The notes: generated by a model from the sequence alone, not told the origin. A DNA stretch of 55,004 bases from Opitutaceae bacterium (GCA_947474995.1 CANJNJ010000010.1:1-55004), one strand, 5' to 3'; positions 44,957 through 54,312 are shown, counted from the stretch's first letter. Numbers and translations are program-made.

Positions 44957-46351
44957 CTAAGCCCCAGTCGCGCTGGCCGCCGGCGCGACTGCTCCGCCGA
45001 ACCAGCGCCGCCACACGTAGTAGACCGGGAATCCCGCCGCCACGATCCCGAGGCCGAAGAGGGGTGAAAAATCCCCGTGCGAACACGCGCTCCAAAGAAT
45101 GGCCCCCAACCCCAGCACGGTTCCCACGATAAAAATTAGCGGGACGACCGGATAGCCAGGTGTCCGATAAGGGCGCGGCGCCGCGGCCATCGTGCGGCGA
45201 AACACAAAGACCGCGCCGATGGTGAAGAGCAGCGCCAGCCACTCGACCATGATGAAATAGGCGATCAACCGATCGAAGAGGCGCAGAGGCTGCAACGGAT
45301 CGCGCAGCGCGAAGATCAAGATGACGGCGACAATCCCCTGGATCAGGATCGAGACATAAGGCGTGGCCCGGGTCGGATGAACCCGACCCAACACCGCGAA
45401 ACTTAGCCCATCCCGGCTCAGGGCGTAGGCCACGCGCGACTTGGTGAAAATGACGCCATTCATCGCCCCGCACACGCTCGCCATGATGCACAGGCCCATG
45501 ATCGCTCCGCCGATCGGTCCCGTTACGCGCTCCATGACCTCCCGCGCGACCACCTTGCCCGGCATGGCGTCGAGCGGGATGAGATAAATATAGGCCACGT
45601 TCGCGAGAACGTACAGCAGCACGACGGCACCCGTGCCGGCGAAAATCAGCCGGGCGAGCCGGCGCCCGTTCAATTTCAGCTCCCCGCCGACGAGGCAGAT
45701 GTACACCCAGCCGTTGAAGGTAAACATGACCGACTTGGTCGCCGCCGCCAGGTCGCCGGCCGCGCTGGAGGTCGCGGGCGCCGCGAACCAGCGCGCGGCC
45801 TCGCCCTGGCTCGACGCCAGCGCGACCACAATGAGGACCAGCAAGGCGCCCACCTTGATCACGGCGAACACGTTTTGGATTCCCGACCCCAGTCGCTGGC
45901 CGGCGATGTTCGCCGCGGAAAACAGGATGATCATGCCGGCCGCAATCACGGGGATGCCCCACGGCGTCGCCGCGGACGTCGTCCCCGCGAGCCCGAGCAC
46001 TAGCTCGCCAAAAAAAACCGCCAAGGCCGCGAGCCCGCTCGGCACCGCCGCGAACATGTACAACCAGCCGAAAACGAAAGCCGCCCCATCGCCGTAGGCC
46101 GCGCGCAAGTAAACATATACGCCTCCCGTCCGCGGCAGCAGCGTCGCCAACTCCGCGAGCGTGAGCGCGCCACACATCGAGACCACCCCGAAAAAGACCC
46201 ACAAGCCGAGAATCTGGCGCGGATCCGCTAGCACCAGCGCAATCGACGCTGGCGTGCGAAAAACCCCCCCGCCGATCATCGTGCCCACCAGCAGGCCCAC
46301 CCCACTCCAGAAACCAATCGCCCGCCGGACGTCGGTGTAAATCACGCTCAT
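44957..46351 (-). CDS. Amino-acid/polyamine (APC) permease
   Basis: An inner-membrane transporter of about 464 aa with about 12 membrane segments. The first helix has GLLVGTMIGGGVFRTPA, the unwound substrate-binding motif of the APC superfamily. LTLAELATLLPRTGGVYVYL and AFVFGWLYMFA follow in the usual order, and FTFNGWVYICLVGGELK matches the helix 6 region of LAT-type carriers. ATG 46351 is preferred over GTG 46360. The downstream side carries a REP element, and a D-aminoacylase gene lies upstream on the same strand with another REP between, so joint handling of amino acids is plausible but unproven. Confidence 0.9.
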   Translation of the reverse strand: MSVIYTDVRRAIGFWSGVGLLVGTMIGGGVFRTPASIALVLADPRQILGLWVFFGVVSMCGALTLAELATLLPRTGGVYVYLRAAYGDGAAFVFGWLYMFAAVPSGLAALAVFFGELVLGLAGTTSAATPWGIPVIAAGMIILFSAANIAGQRLGSGIQNVFAVIKVGALLVLIVVALASSQGEAARWFAAPATSSAAGDLAAATKSVMFTFNGWVYICLVGGELKLNGRRLARLIFAGTGAVVLLYVLANVAYIYLIPLDAMPGKVVAREVMERVTGPIGGAIMGLCIMASVCGAMNGVIFTKSRVAYALSRDGLSFAVLGRVHPTRATPYVSILIQGIVAVILIFALRDPLQPLRLFDRLIAYFIMVEWLALLFTIGAVFVFRRTMAAAPRPYRTPGYPVVPLIFIVGTVLGLGAILWSACSHGDFSPLFGLGIVAAGFPVYYVWRRWFGGAVAPAASATGA

Positions 46352-46469
46352 CGCGCACACCCCCAGGCGACGGTCCGGCCTTGATCCGGCATGCCCCGCC
46401 GCTGGCCCGCAAGGAGGTCGCGACCAAGGGACAGAAGCACGATGTCGAAACTCAAAGAATCCATGGTGC

Positions 46470-46536
46470 GTTGGTAGTCCCGCCTTCAGGCGGAATCAGG
46501 AGCCATTCCCTTCCGCCTAAAGGCGGAACGACCAAC
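46470..46536. repeat. REP-like palindrome, family A copy 4
   Basis: GTTGGTAGTCCCGCCTTCAG is mirrored by CTAAAGGCGGAACGACCAAC with a short spacer. It lies between the D-aminoacylase stop and the APC permease start, with 30 bases on the left to the aminoacylase end. Confidence 0.75.
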
Positions 46537-46566
46537 GCCAGCCAATGAAAGCGGATTCGACACGAT

Positions 46567-48015
46567 TTACGGTTTCTCCCGCAACGGCGCCCGCACCGGG
46601 CGACCCGGCAGCGCTTTCGTTTGGAATTCGCCGTCGCGCACCACGAACGCACCGGCCACCAGGACGTGGGGTATGCCCGCCGACGGCAGGTCCGCCTGCG
46701 TGTAGGTCGCGCGATCGATGATCGTGTTGGGATCGAAAATCGCCAGGTCGGCGTCCGCGCCCACGCGCACGCGGCCTTTGTTTTTCATCGCGGGCACGCG
46801 GGCCTCGAGGCGCTTCGCCGGCATGAGAGCGAGCTTGTCGATCGCCTGCATCAGCGTGATCGCCTTCAGCTCGCGCGCATAGTGCCCAATCACCCGGGCA
46901 CTGGTGCCGGCATGCCGCGGATGACCGCGCAGACCGTCGCTCGCGATCATGGTCATGGGATTGGCCACGACGTCCCGAATCACTTCCTCCGAATTCGCAT
47001 GAATGATCACCAGTCCCCCGGTCTGGCGGTAACGCGCAAAAGTCTCCGCCGTCAGCCGCTCACCGGTGGCGGGCCACTGCAGGTCATGGAAAGTCATGTC
47101 ACCGACCGTATCCCAACCGGGATTGAAGATCGCCGACTTGATGTCGGTCATGCCCGCCGTGTACGGATAACATTCCACCGAAATATCCACGCCCCGGGCT
47201 CGCGCGGCGGCAATCAGCTCGAGGACGCGCGGCGTGGCGCGCATCGCCGTGCTCTGGACGTGGCACACTTGGGCTGGCGCGCCCGTCAGCGCAGAGGCCG
47301 CGATAATTTCGAGCGTGGCGGAATAAACATTCTGCGGGCCGGACTCACCCTTCGCGCGCATGTGCAGGTGACAGGGCGCCTGATATTTCGCCGCGACCCG
47401 GAAGACTTCGACCGTCTCCCACTGCGAAGCGGCCGGCGTGTATTGCAGTCCAAACCCAACCGCCACCGCGCCGCGATCGAGGCCGTGCTCGATCAGTTTG
47501 CAAACCTCCGCGAGTTGCGCCTCGGTCGCGGGCTTGAGCGCGGCACCCGAGTTGGCCGCGGGCAGAAACTCCGGTTTGTCACCCATGACCACCATGCGGC
47601 ACTGGATATGACCAACGCTGACGGCAAAATTGATCGGGGTCTTGCCTTCGCGAACCTTGTACCATGCGTCGACGTCCGCCGTGCCGACCTCGAGTTCGGC
47701 CACGGTCGTGACCCCGTCCATCGCCTTCAACCGATAATCCTCCGGCAACTGGGAGTGTTGGTGCAGGTCGATGAAACCCGGTGCAATCACCAGACCCGTG
47801 GCATCAATCACCGTCTTTCCGCTCAGCGACTGCTCGGTGATCGCGCGGATGACTCCGCCGACGATGCCCACGTCGCGCACGGCATCGAGGCCCGACTCCG
47901 GATCCATCACCCGGCCGTGGTGCAGGACCACGTCGTAGCCTTGCGCGGCTGCGCCCGGAGCGAGGGTCGAAAGCGCCAGGGCCAGGACCGCAAAAACCTG
48001 AATCGGGTGAATCAT
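46567..48015 (-). CDS. Exported N-acyl-D-amino-acid deacylase (D-aminoacylase)
   Basis: A 482-aa amidohydrolase that releases amino acids from N-acyl-D-amino acids or related peptides. A signal peptide (FAVLALALSTLAPGAAAQ) precedes YDVVLHHGRVMDPESGLD, DATGLVIAPGFIDLHQHSQL (metal site HxH, here HQH), GFGLQYTPAA, AQVCHVQST, DISVECYPYTAGM and IASDGLRGHPRHAGT. The metal-dependent TIM barrel is complete and ends with the usual small beta-sandwich part (ADADLAIFDP). ATG 48015 is chosen for the signal peptide; the frame is open further upstream. Confidence 0.91.
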   Translation of the reverse strand: MIHPIQVFAVLALALSTLAPGAAAQGYDVVLHHGRVMDPESGLDAVRDVGIVGGVIRAITEQSLSGKTVIDATGLVIAPGFIDLHQHSQLPEDYRLKAMDGVTTVAELEVGTADVDAWYKVREGKTPINFAVSVGHIQCRMVVMGDKPEFLPAANSGAALKPATEAQLAEVCKLIEHGLDRGAVAVGFGLQYTPAASQWETVEVFRVAAKYQAPCHLHMRAKGESGPQNVYSATLEIIAASALTGAPAQVCHVQSTAMRATPRVLELIAAARARGVDISVECYPYTAGMTDIKSAIFNPGWDTVGDMTFHDLQWPATGERLTAETFARYRQTGGLVIIHANSEEVIRDVVANPMTMIASDGLRGHPRHAGTSARVIGHYARELKAITLMQAIDKLALMPAKRLEARVPAMKNKGRVRVGADADLAIFDPNTIIDRATYTQADLPSAGIPHVLVAGAFVVRDGEFQTKALPGRPVRAPLREKP

Positions 48016-48227
48016 GGGAAAGACTGGGTTGGGCTGGAGTCGCCGAAAAAATAACCGCGGGAATAGCGAGGGGAAGCGCAGCCTACGTTGCCTCGGCGGA
48101 AGAAAACAAGGCAAAGCCCGCGTGACGCGAAACTCGAAAAGTCCCGGATCAATTCTCCTGGCTTCCTGGCTTCTGAATTTTAGCTGCCCCGGTCTTGGTT
48201 GGGGCTCAGCCGCAGGAAAAATACCGA

Positions 48228-49373
48228 CTACACCTTCACCAGCGTCCGCTTCCCCGTCCGCACCGACTCGTAGATCGCCTCGACGATTGCCAGATCCCGG
48301 CGGCCCATTTCACCAGGCACGCGCGACTCCCGTCCTTCGCGAATGCACCGCGCGAAATCGTCCATCTGCCGCGCCTGCTGATTCACGTCCGGCCCAAATT
48401 TCAGCGGCCCGCGACTCGTCGCCACGACCATCCCGCGATACGTGAACGCGTGTTCCTTGAACTCGATCCAACCTTTTTCGCCTTCCGCGCGAAACGTGTC
48501 GGCGCCATGCGCGTAGCTCGTGAACGCCTCGCACACCGCGCCGTTGGCAAATTCCATCGTCCAACGCGTGCCTTCCTCCACATCCGGGAAGAGATCCAGC
48601 CGCGTCTTCGGAATCTCCGTCGCCGTCACCGCAATCGGCGCCACGCCTTCGCGACCCGGACCCGAGGCCGTCGCCTGCGCCATGCACGCGCCCTGGATAA
48701 TATAGACGCCCAAATCCATCATCGGCCCGCCTCCGGCGAGTTTCTTGTCGGCCCGCCAGGCCCTGGCACCCATCACGAATCCGCGGTTGCCTTTCATTTT
48801 TAGGAGCGGCCCAAATTCCTTTTCCCGGCCGAGCCGCATCAATTCCTGATGATAGGGATCGAAGTGCAGCCGGTAGCCGACCGAAAGTTTGACCTTCGCC
48901 GCGCGGCAGGCCGCCAGCATCGCCTCGCACTCCGCGACGGTGTTGGCCATCGGCTTTTCGCTGATCACGTGCTTGCCCGCTTTCGCCGCGGCGATCGCAT
49001 GCAACGGATGCAGCCCGTTCGGCGTGACCACATAGACGAGGTCGATATCGGGGTTGTCCGCGAGCTGATGCATCGTCTCGTAGGAATAGACGTTTTTTTC
49101 CGGAAAATCGTAATCTTTCGCCCACTGCAAACCCTTCGCGCGGTTGCCCGTGACGACCCCAGCGAGGCGGCAGTTCTCGGTCACGCGCAAGGCCGGGCCA
49201 AGCTGGCCGGTCGAATAGGATCCAAGACCCACCAGCGCCACGCCGAGTTTCCGGGGCGCCGCGCCGGCCGCGCCCAACAACGGGGCGGACACCGCGAGAC
49301 TCGCCGCCCCAATGGACAGTCGGCCGAGAAATTCACGACGCGACACAGGGCTGAACTGGGCACGGGGGTTCAT
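48228..49373 (-). CDS. Tat-exported Gfo/Idh/MocA oxidoreductase
   Basis: A 381-aa NAD(P)-dependent oxidoreductase. The N-terminus has a twin-arginine signal, SRREFLGRLSIGAASLAVSA, so it is exported folded. GVALVGLGSYSTGQLGPAL is the Rossmann start, VYVVTPNGLHPLHAI follows, and KHVISEKPMANT holds the catalytic EKP. GGGPMMDLGVYII matches the C-terminal domain's conserved aspartate region. Similar to glucose-fructose oxidoreductases of Verrucomicrobiota. A perfect 24-bp palindrome stands 65-88 bases before the start, a likely regulator site. Confidence 0.92.
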   Translation of the reverse strand: MNPRAQFSPVSRREFLGRLSIGAASLAVSAPLLGAAGAAPRKLGVALVGLGSYSTGQLGPALRVTENCRLAGVVTGNRAKGLQWAKDYDFPEKNVYSYETMHQLADNPDIDLVYVVTPNGLHPLHAIAAAKAGKHVISEKPMANTVAECEAMLAACRAAKVKLSVGYRLHFDPYHQELMRLGREKEFGPLLKMKGNRGFVMGARAWRADKKLAGGGPMMDLGVYIIQGACMAQATASGPGREGVAPIAVTATEIPKTRLDLFPDVEEGTRWTMEFANGAVCEAFTSYAHGADTFRAEGEKGWIEFKEHAFTYRGMVVATSRGPLKFGPDVNQQARQMDDFARCIREGRESRVPGEMGRRDLAIVEAIYESVRTGKRTLVKV

Positions 49374-49437
49374 AGGACTGGGGTGGCGGGGAAACTATTC
49401 GCGGCGCCCCGCGACGCAAGGCGGCGCGCGACATGGC

Positions 49438-49461
49438 AATTGTGCCGACATCGGCACAATT
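49438..49461. promoter_or_regulatory. Perfect 24-bp operator-like palindrome
   Basis: AATTGTGCCGA (49438-49448) and TCGGCACAATT (49451-49461) are perfect inverses around CA. It lies in the upstream region of the Gfo/Idh gene and has the size and symmetry of a LacI-, GntR- or DeoR-type site. No T-run follows, so it is not a terminator. Confidence 0.55.
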
Positions 49462-49800
49462 CACCTTCGCGCCAGGTGGGAAAATTTCACGCTGGGAGGG
49501 CCGAGGTCCGTCGAGGCCGCTTCATTCGAACACCATCTCGGCCTCGGCGGAGCTCGGCCCTCCATGGCTTTGGGCGATCAGCCATACCGATTGAGTCCCT
49601 ATTTTGGGTCCATCCTGGTCAGCCCAATTCTTGAACGAACTCTGGCTGCGGCTATTCTTTCAGTGTCACGACCATGGAGTCGTTTTTCCGACAACGAAGC
49701 GGCGTAGGTGGCTGCCTTTTCCCCTCGGATTACAGGCCTTCGACCAGGTCGCGCGACCGCGGACGCATTTCACTTTCTTGCCGCTCCCGCCGGGTGCTTT

Positions 49801-49869
49801 GTTCGTAGTCCCGGCTTCAGCCGGAATCCGAGGAACGCCACCCTTCCGCCTGAAGGCGGAACTACGAAC
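49801..49869. repeat. REP-like palindrome, family A copy 5
   Basis: GTTCGTAGTCCCGGCTTCAG mirrors CTGAAGGCGGAACTACGAAC. The left unit is a variant (CCGGCTTCAGCCGG) while the right is the standard CCGCCTGAAGGCGG. It lies between divergent genes, unlike most copies. Confidence 0.7.
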
Positions 49870-50000
49870 AACCGCAGCTGCAGGAAAGTGCCATGCGCCC
49901 CGCTGCGCGTTCGCTCCTCCAATTCGCTTGCGCGCTCGTTTCCCCGACGTTTGCTGGGCTCGTCCACCGGCCGGAGCCGGCGGCAAAACGCCCCATCCCC

Positions 50001-50582
50001 ATGAAAATTAGCCGTGCCTTACCCTTGGCGAGGGTGCTCCTCGCGCTGTTCGCGGTCGCGGCTCGAGCCGAGGTCCTCATCGAACGCACCGTCCTGCCTT
50101 TCGATGTTTCCCCGAGCAGTTTTGCGATCGGCCTGCCCGGCGGGGTGAACTTTTGCTTCGATCCCGTCCGCGGTGGTGTGTGCTACGCGTGGACAGGCGG
50201 ATTTATTGATCTGACCACGGTGCGACCCGGAGTTGGCGGCAAACACATCAGTCCCGTCAAATTGCTCGGACCGGTGGTCTATCGCGAAGAAGGCAACGCC
50301 CCGTTGCGCCGCGGCGATCCCACCCGCCCGCCCGTCGTCGAGTTCAAGGGCTACACGCTCCACGACGATGCGGTGGAATTTCGTTACACCGTCGACGGCT
50401 TTCTCCTGCAGGAAGAAATCCGCGCGCGCCCCGGCGGCGGCTTGGTGCGCCGGTTCCGCGTGGCTGGAGGCACCGATGCGAAGTGGTGGTATGTGACCGA
50501 CGGCCAACCCGCCCGCCCGCTCGCCGTCGGAGCCGACGGCCAGCTCACGCTCGAAATTCCGTTTCAAAGCCCCGCGCCATGA
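50001..50582 (+). CDS. Exported protein coupled to the GSDH-cytochrome c gene
   Basis: A 193-aa protein with signal peptide (PLARVLLALFAVAARA) and a beta-rich mature part, FDVSPSSFAIGLPGGVNFCF, CYAWTGGFIDL, VEFKGYTLHDDAVEFRYTVD. Its stop overlaps the start of the next gene as ATGA, so the two are translated together. The pattern resembles the N-terminal region of large secreted cytochrome-linked proteins of Verrucomicrobiota and Planctomycetota; here it may be a separate partner or a split gene. No catalytic residues are recognised. Confidence 0.75.
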   Translation: MKISRALPLARVLLALFAVAARAEVLIERTVLPFDVSPSSFAIGLPGGVNFCFDPVRGGVCYAWTGGFIDLTTVRPGVGGKHISPVKLLGPVVYREEGNAPLRRGDPTRPPVVEFKGYTLHDDAVEFRYTVDGFLLQEEIRARPGGGLVRRFRVAGGTDAKWWYVTDGQPARPLAVGADGQLTLEIPFQSPAP

Positions 50583-52447
50583 ACCGATTTTTTCGTTCCC
50601 TGCTTTTTCTTTTCGCCGGAGCCACCACGGCCGTCGCCGGCTACCGGATCGAAAACGTCAAATACCCGGCTGATATTCGCGGCGGAATCACCGCCGTGAC
50701 CTTCACCCCGGCGGGCACGCTCGTCATCGCCACGCGCTATGGTGAAATCTGGATGCGCTCGGCGGACGGCGTCTGGCATATTTTCGCCCGCGGCCTCAAT
50801 GAGCCGATGGGCCTCATCGCCGACTCCGAGCGGCTCGTCTACATCGCGCATCGGCCGGAGTTGCTGCGCGCCACGGACACTGACGGCGACGGCCGGGCCG
50901 ACACCTTCGACGCGCTCGGCGGAAAATGGGGCATCACGAACAACTACCACGAGCTCTTCTTTGGCCTGCGCCGGGACCAGGCGGGAAATTTCTACGGCGC
51001 GGTCTCGCTGGAATCGACCGGCGCCAATCCTGATTTTCCCAAACCCAAGGGCCTCGGCCCGGTCCGCCGCGGCGAACGCGAGACCAAGCTGCTGACCGAT
51101 CCCACGGGACACGTCTCCGAGGTCCCTTGGAGCGGCTGGGCCGTCCGCATCACCGCCGACGGAAAGTTCGAACCGTTCGCGAGCGGCTTTCGCCAGCCCG
51201 ACGGCATCGGCATGAGCCCGGCGGGCGAGCTCTTCTTCGCGGACAACCAGGGCGACTACAAACCCTCGTGCGGCTTGCTGCACGTCGAGCAGGGGGATTT
51301 TCACGGCTTCTTCGGCAGCTTGAAATGGGATCCCACCATCGACCCGAAAACCTACACGGTTGAACAAGCCTGGCAGCGCTACAAATCACCCGCCGTGGTT
51401 TTTCCGCACGGCCCGATGGGCGTCTCCTCCGGCGAACCCGCCTGGGATCAAAGCGGCGGAAAGTTCGGGCCGTTCGCCGGGCAGGTCTTCGCCGGGGATT
51501 TCACGCGGCTCGTCATTCGCTCGACGCTTGAGAAAGTGGCCGGCGCCTGGCAGGGCGCGTGTTTCGCGTTTCTCGGCCGCAATGACACGCCCGGGGTCGT
51601 CAGCGGCGACAGCCTGCTCGCCGGTTCCGTGCGCGCCACGTTTGCGTCCGACGGCAGTCTCTACCTCGGCGAGACCGGCGGCTGGGGCGGCGGGGCCAAC
51701 GGGCTGCAGCGGGTGGTGTGGGACGGCAAGGTGACCCCCGAAGTGAAGGAAATGAAAATCACCGACCGCGGTTTCCGCCTGACGTTCACGCGGCCCATGA
51801 GCGCCGCGACCCTCGCCAATCCCGCCAGCTACGAAATCAACCGGTTTCGCTTTTACTATCATTGGAAATACGGTTCGCCGTGGATCGACGAGGCCCGCGT
51901 GCCCGTCACGGCCGTGCAACCGGCCGCCGACGGCCTGAGCGCCGAGCTGGTCCTCGCCGATCTGAAACCGGGATTTGTCTACGAGCTTTCCGTGCCGACG
52001 CTGCGCACAACTGACAACGAACCCATCGCCAACCCCCTCGGCTATTACACCGCGAATCGCCTGCTCAACGGCGAGAAGACCATCGGCGGCACTGCCCGCC
52101 TCCCGCGGCCCGACGAAGGATCGATCGGAATCAAGGAGGCGCAGGCGGCCGAACTCCGTTCCGCGGACACGCTCGTGGCGGCCGGCGAAAAAGTTTACCG
52201 CCTCTACTGTGTCGCGTGCCACCAACCCAATGGTCACGGCCTGCCCGGCGGTGCCGCCAATTTCGTCGAGGACAAGACTCGGCTCAGCAAGACCGACGCC
52301 CAGCTGCTGCAAACCATCGCCACCGGCAGCGAGGCGAAGGGCATGCCCGCCTTCGGCAGCTCGCTTTCCGTCGGTCAGCGCCGGGCGGCCCTGGCGTACA
52401 TCCGGGCCGCGTTCGGAGATAAAGCCGCGACCGTCGATCGACCGTGA
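50579..52447 (+). CDS. Exported glucose/sorbosone dehydrogenase-like propeller with cytochrome c
   Basis: A 622-aa periplasmic protein. After a signal peptide (LLFLFAGATTAVA) comes a beta-propeller related to the quinoprotein sugar dehydrogenases, with RATDTDGDGRADTFDAL, YHELFFGLRRDQAGNFYG, FRQPDGIGMSPAGELFFADN and EPAWDQSGGKFGPFAGQVFA. A beta-sandwich segment follows (ITDRGFRLTFTRPMSAATLA), then a c-type heme domain from about residue 530 with YRLYCVACHQPNGHGLP and GMPAFG supplying the sixth ligand. It likely oxidises a sugar or alcohol and passes electrons to a cytochrome chain. Confidence 0.87.
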   Translation: MNRFFRSLLFLFAGATTAVAGYRIENVKYPADIRGGITAVTFTPAGTLVIATRYGEIWMRSADGVWHIFARGLNEPMGLIADSERLVYIAHRPELLRATDTDGDGRADTFDALGGKWGITNNYHELFFGLRRDQAGNFYGAVSLESTGANPDFPKPKGLGPVRRGERETKLLTDPTGHVSEVPWSGWAVRITADGKFEPFASGFRQPDGIGMSPAGELFFADNQGDYKPSCGLLHVEQGDFHGFFGSLKWDPTIDPKTYTVEQAWQRYKSPAVVFPHGPMGVSSGEPAWDQSGGKFGPFAGQVFAGDFTRLVIRSTLEKVAGAWQGACFAFLGRNDTPGVVSGDSLLAGSVRATFASDGSLYLGETGGWGGGANGLQRVVWDGKVTPEVKEMKITDRGFRLTFTRPMSAATLANPASYEINRFRFYYHWKYGSPWIDEARVPVTAVQPAADGLSAELVLADLKPGFVYELSVPTLRTTDNEPIANPLGYYTANRLLNGEKTIGGTARLPRPDEGSIGIKEAQAAELRSADTLVAAGEKVYRLYCVACHQPNGHGLPGGAANFVEDKTRLSKTDAQLLQTIATGSEAKGMPAFGSSLSVGQRRAALAYIRAAFGDKAATVDRP

Positions 52448-52479
52448 GGCATTAGCCGGAATCCAGGAAACAGCGCCTG

Positions 52480-52559
52480 GTTGGTAGTCCCGCCTTCAGG
52501 CGGAAGGTTGCGGCTTGTCACCAACCTGGCGGATTCCGCCTGAAGGCGGAACGACCAAC
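52480..52559. repeat. REP-like palindrome, family A copy 6
   Basis: GTTGGTAGTCCCGCCTTCAG is mirrored by CTGAAGGCGGAACGACCAAC with a longer spacer than other copies. It sits between two convergent genes and could serve as a terminator for both. Confidence 0.75.
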
Positions 52560-52623
52560 ACGGCACACCCTGGTCAGCGATCCCGCTTGCCCCAAAATAT
52601 CCGCCAAGGCGACTCGGTCTCCC

Positions 52624-54312
52624 TTATTCCGACTTCTTCCGCCCCCGCGACCGCACCGGCTTCTTTTCCTCGCCCGACTTGGCGCTCTCGCCGCCCGCCG
52701 CGGACTCGCCCGGCTCGTCCTTCTTCTCGGCGAATTTCGAGGCCTTTGCATTCACCCAGAGTTCCCCCTTGGCGTTGAGGTTCAGCCAGAAGATTTCCCC
52801 GGCGTGTTCGAGGAACACCGGCTTCTCTCGCGCCTTCTCCGGCACTTTGAGTCCCCCGGCAATTAGCGCCGCCACCAAATCGTCCGGCGACTTGCCGAGT
52901 TCCTCGGCGACGCGATCGACCTTGCCCGCAACCGCGCCGGTCTTCGTTGCCTTCAGGAGCAAACGAACGCCCGCGAGGACCTGACCGCCCACGGGCGGAG
53001 CCACCGCGGCCGGGGTGGCGGCATCCGGAGCGGCCGCCGCGGAAGATTCGTCAGCTGGACGCTCCGCCGCATTGGCACTGGCCGCCGTCTCGCCGCGCTT
53101 CTTTTCCCGACCATTAACCCACAGGCCGCCGCGCGAATCGGCATTCAGCCACCAGATTTCGTTGCCGATTTCGACCATCACCGGCTTGTCGGACGGATTG
53201 GCTGGAACCACCAGGCCCAGCTCCGCAAATTTTGTCGCGAGATCGGCCTCCGAACACTTCAGGGCCCGCGAAAGAAAACTGGTGCTGCCCGAGCCGCCCG
53301 GCCCGCGCCGGTTCCGTCGCATCAGGGGCCGAATCTTGGCCAGAAAGTCCGCGCCTTCCGGCAAAGGTGTCGCCGCCGCAGCAGGGGCCGTTTCCGGTTT
53401 TTGTTTTTGGCTTTTAGGTTCGAAAATCGGCACGGCGTCGGCCTTCCGCCCTTCGTCCTCTGCCCTCGGTCCCCGCTCTTCCGCCTTCGGTCCCCGGTCC
53501 TCCGTCTTCGGTGCCCGGTCCTCTGGGGGCCGTCCGCCACCGTCGGCCTTCACCTCTTCTTCGATCACAATCTTCTGCGCTTTTACGGCCCGGAAAACCG
53601 GGCGCGGTTTTTCCTTCGTGTTAATCCAAAGTTCGCCGCGGCGATTCAGGTTCAGCCAGTAAAGATCCCCTTCGTATTCGAGATACTCGGCCTTCGCGTC
53701 CTCATCCGTGGGCACCACAAAACCACACTCGGCGAGCGCGCCTTTGACGTCTTCATCGGATTGTTCCCATTTCTTCGCGAGATAATCGACGCCGACCGAC
53801 ATGCCGGGTCCGCGTTGATTGCGGCGCATGTGCGGCTTGATGGCCTCAAAGAACGTCGGCAGTTCATCTTCCTCGGCGGCCGTGAGCTTGTCCCAATCGT
53901 CGGACTTGCCGTCGTCCTCCGGCCCGTCGGGATCGTCGTCCCGCGAGGTGTCGACCAGTTTGCGAAAGCCATCGTCCGGCGACGCCTTTTCTTCGAGAAA
54001 ACTCGCGGCTGGCACTTCCGCGGCTCCGGGGCCGCCTGCGCCCGCCGCCGACTTGAATTTCGCCTCGAATTCCGCGCGAAGCTTGTCGGCCTCGGCTTTG
54101 GCTGCCGCCGCCGCGGCATCCTGGAGCGTCCAATCGCGTTGGGTCGAGCGCCGCGCGAGGCCCGTGAAGGCCAGAAAATTATCCGGCTGCGTTTGATAAT
54201 CGACAATCTCCCACTCATCGCGGCCGAGATCGTTCAGAAATTTTTCCAGCAGCGCAGGCGCGGCGAACCCGCCCTTGCCGCTCGTGATGACCTTATATTC
54301 CCAAAGTGACAT
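52624..54312 (-). CDS. Triple-repeat protein with an N-terminal DUF4177-like segment
   Basis: A 562-aa cytosolic protein. Residues 1-60 (MSLWEYKVITSGKGGFAAPA ... LNDLGRDEWEIVDYQ) resemble small DUF4177-type proteins. Three repeats of about 85-100 residues follow, each with a helical start, IKPHMRRNQRGPG, IRPLMRRNRRGPG and VRLLLKATKTGAV, then a helix pair (EDVKGALAECGFVVP, ADLATKFAELGLVVP, DDLVAALIAGGLKVP), and a closing beta segment LYWLNLNRRGELWINTKEK, IWWLNADSRGGLWVNGREK, IFWLNLNAKGELWVNAKAS. Long low-complexity, charged linkers join them. It looks like tandem winged-helix domains. Start 54312 sits before WEYKVI; the upstream frame is not coding. No function is recognised. Confidence 0.75.
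   Translation of the reverse strand: MSLWEYKVITSGKGGFAAPALLEKFLNDLGRDEWEIVDYQTQPDNFLAFTGLARRSTQRDWTLQDAAAAAAKAEADKLRAEFEAKFKSAAGAGGPGAAEVPAASFLEEKASPDDGFRKLVDTSRDDDPDGPEDDGKSDDWDKLTAAEEDELPTFFEAIKPHMRRNQRGPGMSVGVDYLAKKWEQSDEDVKGALAECGFVVPTDEDAKAEYLEYEGDLYWLNLNRRGELWINTKEKPRPVFRAVKAQKIVIEEEVKADGGGRPPEDRAPKTEDRGPKAEERGPRAEDEGRKADAVPIFEPKSQKQKPETAPAAAATPLPEGADFLAKIRPLMRRNRRGPGGSGSTSFLSRALKCSEADLATKFAELGLVVPANPSDKPVMVEIGNEIWWLNADSRGGLWVNGREKKRGETAASANAAERPADESSAAAAPDAATPAAVAPPVGGQVLAGVRLLLKATKTGAVAGKVDRVAEELGKSPDDLVAALIAGGLKVPEKAREKPVFLEHAGEIFWLNLNAKGELWVNAKASKFAEKKDEPGESAAGGESAKSGEEKKPVRSRGRKKSE

Larger units (their letters stand above)
49374..50000. other. Divergent promoter region with palindromes
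   Basis: 627 bases between the Gfo/Idh gene and the exported-protein gene hold no convincing gene. They contain the AATTGTGCCGA/TCGGCACAATT palindrome (49438-49461) and REP copy 5 (49801-49869). Longer open frames in this stretch lack motifs and run through the repeats. Confidence 0.5.

Noticed and set aside
44787-46427. 546-codon minus-strand frame shifted against the APC permease
   Set aside because: Glycine/arginine-rich shadow of the permease. The permease frame has the helix pattern and APC motifs.
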